Source: Pseudocercospora fijiensis CIRAD86
Lineage: Eukaryota; Ascomycota; Dothideomycetes; Mycosphaerellales; Mycosphaerellaceae
Assembly: GCF_000340215.1 (NCBI RefSeq)
Contig: NW_006921532.1
Location: forward strand, 2,211,337-2,275,336
Length of the DNA stretch: 64,000 nt
Direction: 5' to 3'
Every line of letters starts with the position of its first letter. The first letter of the stretch is position 1. A model generated the notes under the pieces. The model worked only from the letters and a program-made list of their open reading frames with translations. It did not search any database and was not told where the DNA came from. This document shows positions 33,257-42,496 of this stretch, piece after piece. The position numbers and the translations under genes are program-made.

Positions 33257-34451
33257 GATTGCTGTCGCGATGGAGATACCAGATGCGAAAGTCGAGATGT
33301 AGACGTCAGGCTGATCGAAGCAGATCAAGTCAAGTAAGAGAACGGATAAGCCGCTGAAGGATGCATGTACTGTTCATCATAAAGCAGTGCCGACCCAACA
33401 CGCGGCCTGCTACCAAGGCTGGCTATGTTCTAGGTCATGTACAACGCATGGCTAACATCCTGCGTGCCATGCGGATCGACCGACAAAAGGACAATAAGCA
33501 GCGGTCAGCCGGCGGATTGTCCGACTTGAATACGACCACCATGTTGCTGCTATACTTGCTTGTGAGTGCATTTGGTCGTTTCAAAGTTGCGTCGAAAGAG
33601 CGCATGGAAAGATGCATAGATTTGCTGGATTTGCGACAACATATTAGCTGTCTGTATGTGTTTCAACTTTTCCGATCCCTTTGAACCCGCTGTTTCGATG
33701 TATCTTGCCATGCCAGTGCCGTGCAACTGCCATGGAGCGAAGGATTGTCAGCTCTGCAAGACGTCTTGGAGGCCAAGAGCCAGCTGAACCAAGCCAGTCG
33801 CCACTTGTGGGTAGCGCAAGTGAGAGTGGCGTGGACGGACAAAGTCGTGCTTCCGATATTGTGTCGCAGCTCGCTACCACGTCGTCCACGCTATCGATGC
33901 ATGTTCAACGTCAAGTCGGGGTATGTCTCGGCCGTTGTGCACACACTGCCGCTGCCAAGCGAACCAGTGCCTCTGCGTAGCCCTAAACAGGGGTAATGCA
34001 AGCGCGACGGACACCTTCCTTTCGAATCTCGCGATCAAATTCAGTCCAAGGCGCAAATAGTTCCAGAATAGTACGCAGGAACATGAGATTTACATCGGGA
34101 TCCAGCATACATTGGAAGCTGCGTCGTTCGGCTCTCCAGCCTGATCCTTTCCGTGGATCCTTCGGCACTGTGACCTAGAATTGGGCGAGCATATGTTGGA
34201 GAATTCCTTCCCTTTCGGTTCAAACCAGGATTGCGCTCAAACCACGGTGCTTTCTGAGCATGCAGGGTTTGGAACTTTGGACAAGCCAGCTTCTATGTGA
34301 CAGCCTGAGCCATCAGGAAAGTGGTCATGGTTAAATCATGCTGGGTCCGGAATCCTGTCTCTATTCTTCGTAAGCAGGCACTGTCAGGAACCATAAGGAG
34401 TCGTGTCCATCAGCGGCATATCCAGTGTGGCGGTATAACAAAGCTTGACTT
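33257..34451. other. Intergenic, no gene seen
   Basis: 1.2 kb between two minus-strand genes. Frames up to about 107 codons overlap on both strands without protein-like character. Segments 33680-34000 look GC-rich and ordinary, with no repeat seen. Confidence 0.4.
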
Positions 34452-35529
34452 TCATCGGAACCACCAATTGACCTGGAATTGTCAGATGAACGTGTGTCTC
34501 AACCTGTGCTTGTGAACTCACGGAGCCCGTCATGTCGTTCCCAATGCCCTTTATGCTATGCCACCATCCTTTAGGGATGAAGAGAGCGTCACCAGCGTGC
34601 AAATTGACCTCAAAACAGTCGTCATGATAAGATGTCGTCTTATGCCAGACTTCAGCTTCTAACGCCTTCTTTTCTTCCCCTGCCATCATCTCTTCGCCTC
34701 GCATAGTCGCTGATGCTGAGCCCCCAATCACTTCTTGAACCTTGGCAAAGATTCCATGCCCCATACTTGGATTGAACAGCCTCACAACTTTCTGCCCAGC
34801 TAGCTGTACAAAGAGGTTTGGATTTGGGTCTCTATGCAGCGGAGTATAGGTAGGTGCTCTGCCGAGCCAGATAGAGGAATCGTAGACATCGCCCTTTCCC
34901 GCCTTCAGGACAATTTCAGGGGTGGGCACATCGTTGACAAGTGCACGAGGGAGATCGGCGAGCCGAGCTTGGGCTAGATATACTTGCGCTGTGGGAGTCG
35001 TTGTGGTATTCGAGGCACTGGTAAAGAAGTCGTTAGATTCGCTAGTCCTCCTCATGGCGCGAGCTCCAGGTACATAGGAGCTGAAGTATCGATTGTGATG
35101 AGGTTCGAACTGTGAAGATGAAGCCTTGACGCACTCGAGGAAGAAGCTGAACGACTGCTCGATTCGAGTAAAGTCGTCGTTGTTTGATATCTCAAGCGGG
35201 ACGATGGTGCTTCCCCATTTCGCGAGATATGCGGTGTTCAGGGTCGAGTTGTTCTTCGCATCTTTCAGGAACCATTTCTTCACGGCTGGCATTTCGACGA
35301 ATGTCCTTCTAGGAAGCAAGGCGGGTATCGCTGGTTCGAAGGCATCACGCTGGAACGTAGGTAGGGCGGCATCGTGAAGTAGTAGTACAGCTTTTGGGGT
35401 GCTGGTAGAGGTATAATGTCTACATTGAGCTTGCACCGCGCTCAGCACACGACTGCGTAGCATCAAGAGCGACAGGATGAGTTGCGATGGGACGAGAACG
35501 ATGTGTGGCTGCCGTCCACGGTGTTTCAT
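34452..35529 (-). CDS. JmjC / cupin-8 domain oxygenase
   Basis: Two exons, 35529-34522 and 34472-34452, give 342 residues. The 49 nt intron (GTGAGT..CTGAC..CAG) is in frame; splicing it adds only VNWWFR and a stop. NWWFR is the usual end of this JmjC subfamily, so the spliced form is preferred over readthrough. The iron ligands are H232 and D234 (TPLHRDPNPNLFVQLAG) and H324 (IPKGWWHSIKG). Such proteins are Fe(II)/2-oxoglutarate hydroxylases acting on proteins or tRNA. The N-terminus (RSRVLSAVQAQCRHYTSTS) could be a mitochondrial presequence. The substrate is unknown. Its start codon is 115 bases from the divergent LYR-like gene. Confidence 0.85.
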
Positions 35530-35644
35530 GATCGAGGACGATGCACAGTCGGTGTCAAAATTGGTGGTACAAAAGTTTCCTAGCCTATTCTACGTACAGA
35601 AGCATCGATATCAGACTTCGACGCAAGAATGAACCTGTGCTGAG
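35530..35644. promoter_or_regulatory. Compact 115 bp divergent promoter
   Basis: Only 115 bases separate the start codons of the JmjC protein (minus) and the LYR-like protein (plus). Both 5' UTRs and the shared promoter must fit here or overlap. Confidence 0.5.
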
Positions 35645-36083
35645 ATGGTCGCGGCATCGCCTGCAGAGATCCGCTTAGCCTACCGCCATCTCTATCAAGG
35701 ACTTCTCCGCGCGGTAAATTATTCAAAGCCTGCACGATACGTTGTGCGAGATCGCCTACGAGCTGGATTCGAGGAGCAAAGCGGCAACAGCTTTGAGCCA
35801 ACGCGCATTGCCAATACTCTGGAGTTTTTAAATGGTGCCGCAAAGACCCGAGGCCTCGAGCACAAGATCCTAAAGAACCTCGTACGTGTCTACTGGAGAG
35901 AGTCGCAGAACAGACTATACACGCCGTAAGCTTTGCTGTTGCAGCCCGTGTGTACTTTGGTCAGCGGGCTGATGAATGTTATGTAGACCTAAGGACCTTC
36001 TACCACTACGGAGGAATGCATACAAGAACTTCAATCGGATGCTCGATAAGCTGAATGAGAGCATGGAGATGTGCCTCAAGTGA
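35645..36083 (+). CDS. LYR-motif-like mitochondrial protein (DUF1763-like)
   Basis: Two exons, 35645-35925 and 35987-36083, separated by a 61 nt intron (GTAAGC..TAG), encode 125 residues. The start reads SPAEIRLAYRHLYQGLLRAVNYSKPARYVVRDRLRAGFEE, the LYR-type helical pattern. FEPTRIANTLEFLNGAAKTRGLEHKILKNLVRVYW and a basic tail (LPLRRNAYKNFNRMLDKLNE) follow. LYR proteins serve as small mitochondrial assembly factors binding acyl carrier protein. The specific client is not known to me for this fungal group. All residues after the splice are in register with an amphipathic helix, which supports the model. Confidence 0.8.
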
Positions 36084-36553
36084 AGCAGCACACCAGCCCC
36101 AGCAATTCAAGCCAACGGCGATGAGACTCCAATATTACCTCGCCACATCAGTTTGCGGGAAACCCGCTACATCCGACATAGAGCTTCTTGATTTGCTCTG
36201 TTTCAGGACAACTTGAGAAGATGGGCTTGAGCTTCTTTCATGAGACAAGTTCACCAGGCCTATGCAGGCGATTATGGCATTCGATTGTCAGAGGGACGGC
36301 AATGGGAGATATGTGGTCCCAGAAGCGATGTGCCCACGCACGAGGACCTGTAAATAGTGCTCGAGATCTTCTCCAATCGGCACCTATATCACTCTTCCGC
36401 TGAATATAACTTTTCCTGCTTAACCATTTAAAACACCCATACGCCTTCGCTCATGTTGAATGGAGCCTCTCAAAATGCTCAAGAGGGTATCTGTAACGCC
36501 AGCTCATCTATCACTTGTCTTTTCCAATCCTTAGCTCTTTCCCAAACCACCAT
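36084..36553. other. Convergent intergenic region
   Basis: 470 bases between the LYR-like gene and OPI3 3' ends. No gene is seen. Confidence 0.45.
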
Positions 36554-37221
36554 TTACTTCGACTTCTTTCCCGGCTTCTGTTCTCTGTCTCTCTTCGCAT
36601 AAATCTCCGCGGTGAAAGGATCCTCAAAAGCCAACGCAATCTGATACACGAAAAGTACCAGCCCACTCAGCGCCAGACCCGCAGGCTTTCCATACCACAG
36701 CGCCGTGCCCACAAAACTCAGCGTGCTTCCGTAGTACATAGGACTTCGTGTGACATTAAAAGGGAATTCCGTCACAATATGGTCCATGAGAATCCCAAAG
36801 TAATCTCCCAAATACGTTCCCGTCACGCCGAGTGCCCACATACTGCTCAGGACCAGAACATTCCCACTAGCGACCAAACCGACTGCGAAGCCTTGAGAGA
36901 GGAAGCCCTCGAGGGCGGGATGTGAGGGTTGGGCTCGAAGGGCTCTTTCGTAGAGTGCGTCCCGGATCAGACCGATTGAGAAGATCGTGACGGCAAGCGC
37001 ATAGCAGCCATACCGTGGGTTACCGCCGGCGAGTTTTGTTATGGTTTTGTTTCTATACTCGGATCGTGCTGCAAGGTTCCAAAAGGTGGGGTTGAAGATG
37101 ATGGAGGCTGCGGATACTGTACGAGTGTGAGATCGGGGCGCAATAAATCTCGAGCTTTTTCTGTCGACTTACTCCAGAATGTAGGCTGGCTGAGGTCCAC
37201 GTAACTCAGAATGCTCGCCAT
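36554..37221 (-). CDS. OPI3: Phosphatidyl-N-methylethanolamine N-methyltransferase
   Basis: Two exons, 37221-37173 and 37116-36554, joined across a 56 nt intron, give 203 residues; yeast Opi3 has 206. The join produces QPTFWISAASIIFNPTFWNLAARSEYRNKTITKLAGG, matching the family. LVLSSMWALGVTGTYLGDYFGILMD is the AdoMet-binding segment, followed by TRSPMYYGSTLSFVG and the C-terminal EDPFTAEIYAKRD with the second AdoMet motif. Four hydrophobic segments fit an ER integral membrane enzyme. It carries out the last two methylations from phosphatidylethanolamine to phosphatidylcholine. A CATGTGATTA element lies about 100 bases upstream on the coding strand. Confidence 0.93.
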
Positions 37222-37320
37222 TTTTGCTTAGTACTTGTCAAGGAGTGAGGTGGATGTCGGGAAACAAAATTTGAGCTTGCGAAGAGCATTGAGGAGGCCC
37301 ATTGAGAGCTACGACGTCAA

Positions 37321-37330
37321 TAATCACATG
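37321..37330 (-). promoter_or_regulatory. UAS-INO-like element upstream of OPI3
   Basis: CATGTGATTA on the minus strand, 100 bases upstream of the OPI3 start codon. It matches the yeast inositol-sensitive element CATGTGAAAT at eight of ten positions, with the E-box core CATGTG intact. Whether this fungus has an Ino2/Ino4-type regulator is not shown. Confidence 0.3.
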
Positions 37331-37528
37331 TCACGGAAGTGGGGTTGCAGATCCCCGGCTGATGCTACAGAGCTTTATTTTATTGGAACCAGATCGTTCA
37401 CTTGTTGTACAGTCGAGACGGAAATGAGGCAAGCGAAAAGAAGACCATCATGTTTCAGTTTCATAGCAGAATAAATCTTTGCTGTCATTCAATATGTGCG
37501 TTCTGTCCAGCTTACACCTTCCAGTCCA

Positions 37529-39346
37529 CTACCCGCTTCTCACCAACGGGTTGACTTGGTTGGATTCGCAAGTGAATGGACCTCCAAAGTTGTCTGCTTC
37601 GTACCCATCAATGATCGACTGCACAGAAGCATAGGTACCGCCGCTCAAGAACAGAAGACCGATCCCGATGAGGACGATGTTGAAGATGAATCCGATCCAG
37701 CCTCGAATTCCACGAGTCTTGAAATAGTCTGAGCCATAGTCTGCAGCTCTCATGCGCATATATGCCACTCCCCAGAAGATGAATCCGAAGAAGCTGTCGA
37801 AGAGCGAGCTCATCAGAGAGAGCAAGTCTGCGAAGAACGGGATTACCTCCGCGATAATGAAAGCAAACACCCATGTCACGGCAAGAATACCAGCCCAGCC
37901 AGCCCAGCCGATGATAGTGTTAGAGGTCATGTGGCGAGTCTCAGCAAACAGGCGGAAGAAGACAAAGCGAGCAGAGACTGAAGCATATAAGACTCCAAGG
38001 AAGATGATTGTCGGAATCATGAAGGAAAATGAAACCTTCAGATAGACGTCGTTGCCGAGGGACCCGAAGGCTGGTGCGGTGTTGTAGTTGGTACCGGTGT
38101 AACCATAGACAATTCCTCCTACGAGCGAGAAAAGAATGATCTCTGCGATGGTGACAGCCCACAAAGCTTTGGGGAAGTCCTTTGGCTCCTTCATCTCGGC
38201 GATGAAAGAGGGCAATGTGATCTGCCCGATGAAAGTGTAGCTGATGTTCATGAACGCGTTCATGCCTGCAACGAAAGTTGTGCCGCTAGCTGGAACCGCG
38301 AGAACGACTGGAGCACCCTTCGACGGCCAACCATAACCTGGGTGATCTTCGATGGCCGCGAAGATAGCCGCGAGTAGCACCGAAATGAAGGTGAAGAATG
38401 CGGAGGCGCCTGCAAGCTTGGAGAGCGTGTCAAATGTCCTGGGCAAAGAGCTGAAAAAAGATACGATGGCGACGATAGCCGAGAAGACCACAGTGCAGAG
38501 TCCGCCGTTGGTCATGGTGTTGAGATATTTCGAACCGACCAAGCAATGGAAGCCTTGAATGAAAGTGTTGTTGAGCAGGAACATGCCAGCAGTGAAGTAC
38601 CAGGCCCACTTCTTGCCCCAGAAAAGCATTTGGCCAATATCGCATACATCTTTCACTTCAGGGTGTCGCAGACAGAATTCCCTGTTTGAGGTTAGAGATT
38701 TCGCAGCAAGCTGAAGTTGATTCTTACCAGACTATGAAGGATGTGTACAGCACGAGCGCTGCTATCACAACCGTGAGAATGATCCCAGGTACCAGACCAA
38801 GCACAGAGTAGGAGTATGGAAAACTCATAATAGCCAGACAAATGTACTCTGAGAAGAGCAGTGCAGCAGTCTAGAAAACGGTCAGATCCGTTACAGACGC
38901 GCAGTGTCATAACAATTTTCGCAACAGGACTATCCAATGCCGCAGACTGGGCCCGACCGATGTCGAGCATACTCAGAATCTCATACCTTCTGCCAGGAAC
39001 AGGTTCTGTACTGGATCTCATTGCCTTTTTCCAACTCCATCTGCTTCTCAACCGAGACAGTGTTATCATCGGAGTCGCTGTCGTTCATTTGACGACCACC
39101 GACGGATTCAGAGATCGACGTCGTGCGAGGCTTGTCGATTCTGCTCATCTTACGAGTCTCGGTCCCGGTCCCTCGTCTTGCGCCGCGCTCGGCAGCATCT
39201 TGCGATGATGAGAAGCCATGGTAGTAGCCAGCATCCCCGAACCCAGGCTTCTCTGCATCCAGCCCATGCGATGGATTTACAGCATTGTTGTTGCCTTTGA
39301 GAGTCTGGTCGCCGAGACCAAACTCCGGCGGGCCATCAAATACCAT
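37529..39346 (-). CDS. Neutral amino acid permease, mtr-like (AAAP family)
   Basis: Three exons, 39346-38987, 38870-38728 and 38681-37529, encode 551 residues; introns are 116 and 46 nt. A hydrophilic Ser/Asp-rich N-terminus of about 120 residues is followed by TM1 over the first junction (TAALLFSEYICLAIMSFPYSYSVLG). EFCLRHPEVKDVCDIGQ, MNAFMNISYTFIGQITLPSFIAEMKEPKDFPKALW and GGIVYGYTGTNYNTAPAFGSL are hallmark blocks of the Neurospora Mtr-type permeases. About eleven hydrophobic helices are seen. It probably imports neutral and aromatic amino acids with protons across the plasma membrane. Exact substrates are an inference. Confidence 0.9.
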
Positions 39347-39870
39347 TGCTGCGGCTTAGGCTGGACTCGCTCCGCCAAAAGATCCAAGGAAGTGGAAGAA
39401 GATGTCGCGGAGAGAGATCAGGAGCATTAACCACAAGTCTTCGTCAGTAGTGATGCAGCTCTGGCAGCGAAGGGATGTGAAGGGGAACAGTGTTCAGCTA
39501 GAAGCCGTGCCAGGAATGCGATGGTAGAAGTGCACGTTGTGTACATCGCGCAATTCGGAGGGGCCGGTGCTAGTTCTACAGCAGCAGCCATGCGTGCGTG
39601 GTTCTGCTTGCCTTGCCTTGCCGTCAATCCAACCGTCCACGGCCGCCCCCGCCGTCCTTCTCTCTGTGTCCGCCTGGCACGCAGATTCGCTGAGGCCCGA
39701 AATGCGTGTCGAAGGATTGGCCTGCGGAGGGTGAGTGGCGCGCTCCTCCGACAGGCGAAACCTTATGCTTGCTTCTTCGAATCATACTGCATGGCGTGCT
39801 GGACGCGCCTGCACAAAACTTTGGCCGGTCGAGGTGTACATTCCGAGCGAGAATTTCGCTGATATCCAAC
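39347..39870. other. Intergenic up to the transposon border
   Basis: 524 bases of ordinary composition between the permease start codon and the left terminal inverted repeat. Short frames only. Confidence 0.4.
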
Positions 39871-39898
39871 TTGGAGCCTGTCCTCTTCGTAATCCAAT
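39871..39898 (+). repeat. Left terminal inverted repeat of the Harbinger element
   Basis: 28 bases, perfect complement of 55459-55486. Similarity goes on for four more bases (TGCA) after one mismatch. It is not altered by RIP although the interior is. Confidence 0.8.
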
Positions 39899-39900
39899 CT

Positions 39901-39967
39901 GCACGTAATCCAAGCGATATTTGACAATATTCAATATTATTGAATATTGTCGATAGGATTACGGTGC
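39901..39967. repeat. Imperfect palindrome inside the left end
   Basis: GACAATATTCAA / TTGAATATTGTC are perfect 12 bp arms around TATTA (39923-39951). Outside them GCACGTAATCC (39901-39911) faces GGATTACGGTGC (39956-39967). ATAGGATTA at 39953-39961 has an inverted partner at about 55387-55395 near the right end. Confidence 0.6.
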
Positions 39968-40339
39968 GTGTACTATAGACAACGGCTATTCAATAGCCCC
40001 TTTCTAAGTGCAATCTTCTTAATCGAATATAGACCTCCGCGGCTTCCGGGGTAGCGCTTTTAGTACTAAATATAGCCTCCGAAGGGCTCTTCGATAGGAT
40101 TAACGACTGTACGTTGCAATCGAGGTTAAGGGTAGTATATAGAACGAGAATAGCGCGAGTCGATATATAAAGTAAAAGATAGGCGTATTAGTCGGAGGGC
40201 TTCGTATAGTATAGGTTTCTCGGAAGTATATAGAAATCGAGCTTCTTACTATAATTGTTAGTAATAATAGATACTGTCGACCGCTAGCAGATCGTTAAGC
40301 GCAACGTTATCTTTACCTTCGGAATACTAGCGATACTAC

Positions 40340-41560
40340 TATATTAAATAGCCGTTTCTTAGCTATCTAGAGTACGTACTTTATATCTAGACTACGACAA
40401 AGGCGAAGCCTTTACTATATCGTTATTAACCGAAGATGCCTCACGACAGTTGTATAGGTATATACGCTTCTATTTAGATGCATTTACGTACCTATTTTAG
40501 CTTATTAAACTATACCTAAAGCACGGTCGGTATATTAGTAAAGAATAGAAGATAGTAATATTCTTATATACCTTTGTAACTAATAGCTATACTCGAGACC
40601 TAGCCGAAGCCTTCTACTACTCGGTTAATAATTATAGACGCGTAATATAGGAGGTTATAGCCGCTATAATAGAGGTATATCTAGCAGTCGTTACTTAAGC
40701 TAGTATAGACGATAGTCTAGCGATTAAGGCGAAGGGTTAGAAATACTAGCCTTTCTTTAAGGACGCAGTTAGTACGCTAGACGGCTCTTATATACTAGTA
40801 TACGTACTAGTTAACTAATAAGCGGCCTTCCGTAACCGTAAGGGCATACTATTATAGAATGTATTAGCGGTAGTAGACTATAATATAAGGTTTACCTTTA
40901 TTCTTACTAGATAGGAGGGGTTAGCTTACGACGGCCGTATACTTAATAATGCTCGGTCTTATTATAGCTTTAGTACGCTAGAAGGACGATATTATCTCGC
41001 GGATACTAGCTATCTAAATAACGCGCTATATATAGTGCTATATAGGGGTATAAGGTATTATTTACGTAAGCAATTCCTATCGTCGATAAAGCTAGCGGAT
41101 TATAAGGAGCTATTTAACCTACGCTATAGTTCTCTTCGTAACGTAGTAGAGCGCACATTCGGTATAATAAAGCGACGCTTTCGCATCTTCGAGAGTGCGT
41201 CGTAGTATAATATTCGCTCGCAAATAGCTATAGTATACGCTACTACTACCCTCTATAATATCCTCTAAGATATAGGTATAAAAGCGATAGATAACTTTAA
41301 ACTAGAGGCTAACGAGACTAATAATAGGCTATTCGACGATGCCGCCGCCGCTACTAAAGAAGACAATAATATTAAAGGACCGATAGATAGGCTAAGAGAT
41401 ACTATTACGCTAGAAATGTAGCGACAATATTAGATATACTTAGCAGAGCGAGGTAATAAGGTAGGTAATAAGGTAGACGAGGCAGATTAACTACGTAAAG
41501 AAGTTATAGAACAGGCGGACGTTCGTTATATTCGATAGAAATGTTAAGAATCTTAGTCGT
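40340..41560 (+). pseudogene. Harbinger-type DDE transposase, RIP-inactivated
   Basis: No intact frame remains, but one frame carries the DDE_Tnp_4-like catalytic core without frameshift. The first Asp is at 40780-40782 (context LDGSYI), the second at 40930-40932 (YDGR), and the Glu at 41149-41151 (VVERTFGIIKRRFRI). Between them AAFRNRKG, YYLADTSY and RYYLRKQ are seen, with NLRYSSLRNV shortly before the Glu; all are usual blocks of HARBI1-like fungal transposases. Interrupting stops are TAG or TAA at places where Trp or Gln is expected, as RIP would make them. Outer limits are approximate. The first catalytic part (nt 40340-40700) is only faintly readable as helix-turn-helix region. Confidence 0.75.
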
Positions 41561-41970
41561 TACTTAGATATAGCTATTTTATATAGGGTTTCTCGTATCT
41601 ATAGTGCAATGCTCGACTTCCTACTATTCTTAAAAAATCTATATAATATAACTTCTAGCCGAGAAACATAGTTTTATATTAGAATCTTAGATAGTGCTAA
41701 AACTATACTAAAATCTATCGATACAAAGATATTAAAAAAAAGCTATATTCGAGAATAGCTAACTAATCTAACCTATTAGTATTTTAGCTTAGGACAACGA
41801 TTTAAACTCCTCTAAATACTTATTAACTAACGCTATCGGTATAGCCTACTACGCGTCTAGCGGTACGCTAAGGAAGATATTAACTATATCGCCGTCGTCT
41901 GTTGTCGTTATCTTACGACATAATAGACGCTTTTACCTTAAAGTTAGGTCCTAAAGCTCCTCGTATCTAG

Positions 41971-42250
41971 TAAAGGACGGAAACTAAAACCACTACTACT
42001 ACTAGCAGTAATAGTATAAGCCACCGAGGGTAACATGACCTATAGCAATATAGGCAGCTATGTTTAGTATAATAGGATAACAAGACGGTTGCTTAGGCTA
42101 ATAACTAGAGCCCTGCAATATAGGCATTGTAGAAGTGTAATATGAATAATATACTATACGAGGTTAGTGCTCTATCTATAATGTAGAAGGAGGCCTCTTA
42201 TATAGGCTTAAAACTTAGCCTAGATATGTAGGGCCGGTTACTAGCCAATA
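41971..42250 (-). repeat. 3' LTR of the retrotransposon
   Basis: 280 bp, same length as the copy at 54028-54307. By eye they differ at about 20 positions and every difference is a transition, so RIP rather than neutral drift probably caused them. On the coding strand the LTR starts TATT and ends TTTA, consistent with TG..CA changed by RIP. Confidence 0.85.
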
Positions 42251-42264
42251 TCCCTCCCTTTCTT
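42251..42264 (-). promoter_or_regulatory. Polypurine tract
   Basis: On the minus strand AAGAAAGGGAGGGA directly precedes the 3' LTR, the position of the plus-strand primer of LTR elements. It fixes the orientation of the element. Confidence 0.7.
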
Positions 42265-42365
42265 CGTATCTAATTAGATACGCTTTACATTGCGCGCTTA
42301 AAACAAACAGTTATACAGTAACCTTAGGCATCTTAGCTAAGGCTATCTTTTAGAGACTCCGCAAT

Positions 42366-42386
42366 GATACCCCCGGGGTAACATTA
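42366..42386 (+). repeat. CCCCGGGG-core motif, copy 1 (after the extra frame)
   Basis: ACCCCCGGGGTAACATTA, one of five related quasi-palindromes in the retrotransposon. It lies between the extra frame and the polypurine tract. Confidence 0.7.
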
Positions 42387-42496
42387 TTCCTAGATTCTAT
42401 TAACATGCAAAAACAACTTCCTAAGCATCCAATCTACTACGCTAACTTACTGCTGCTTCAATGCACCGTAATCCTTACTAGTAATAACCTTATCTA

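Noticed and set aside
34160..34240. tRNA-like B box GGTTCAAACC
   Set aside because: No matching A box or acceptor stem could be paired around it.
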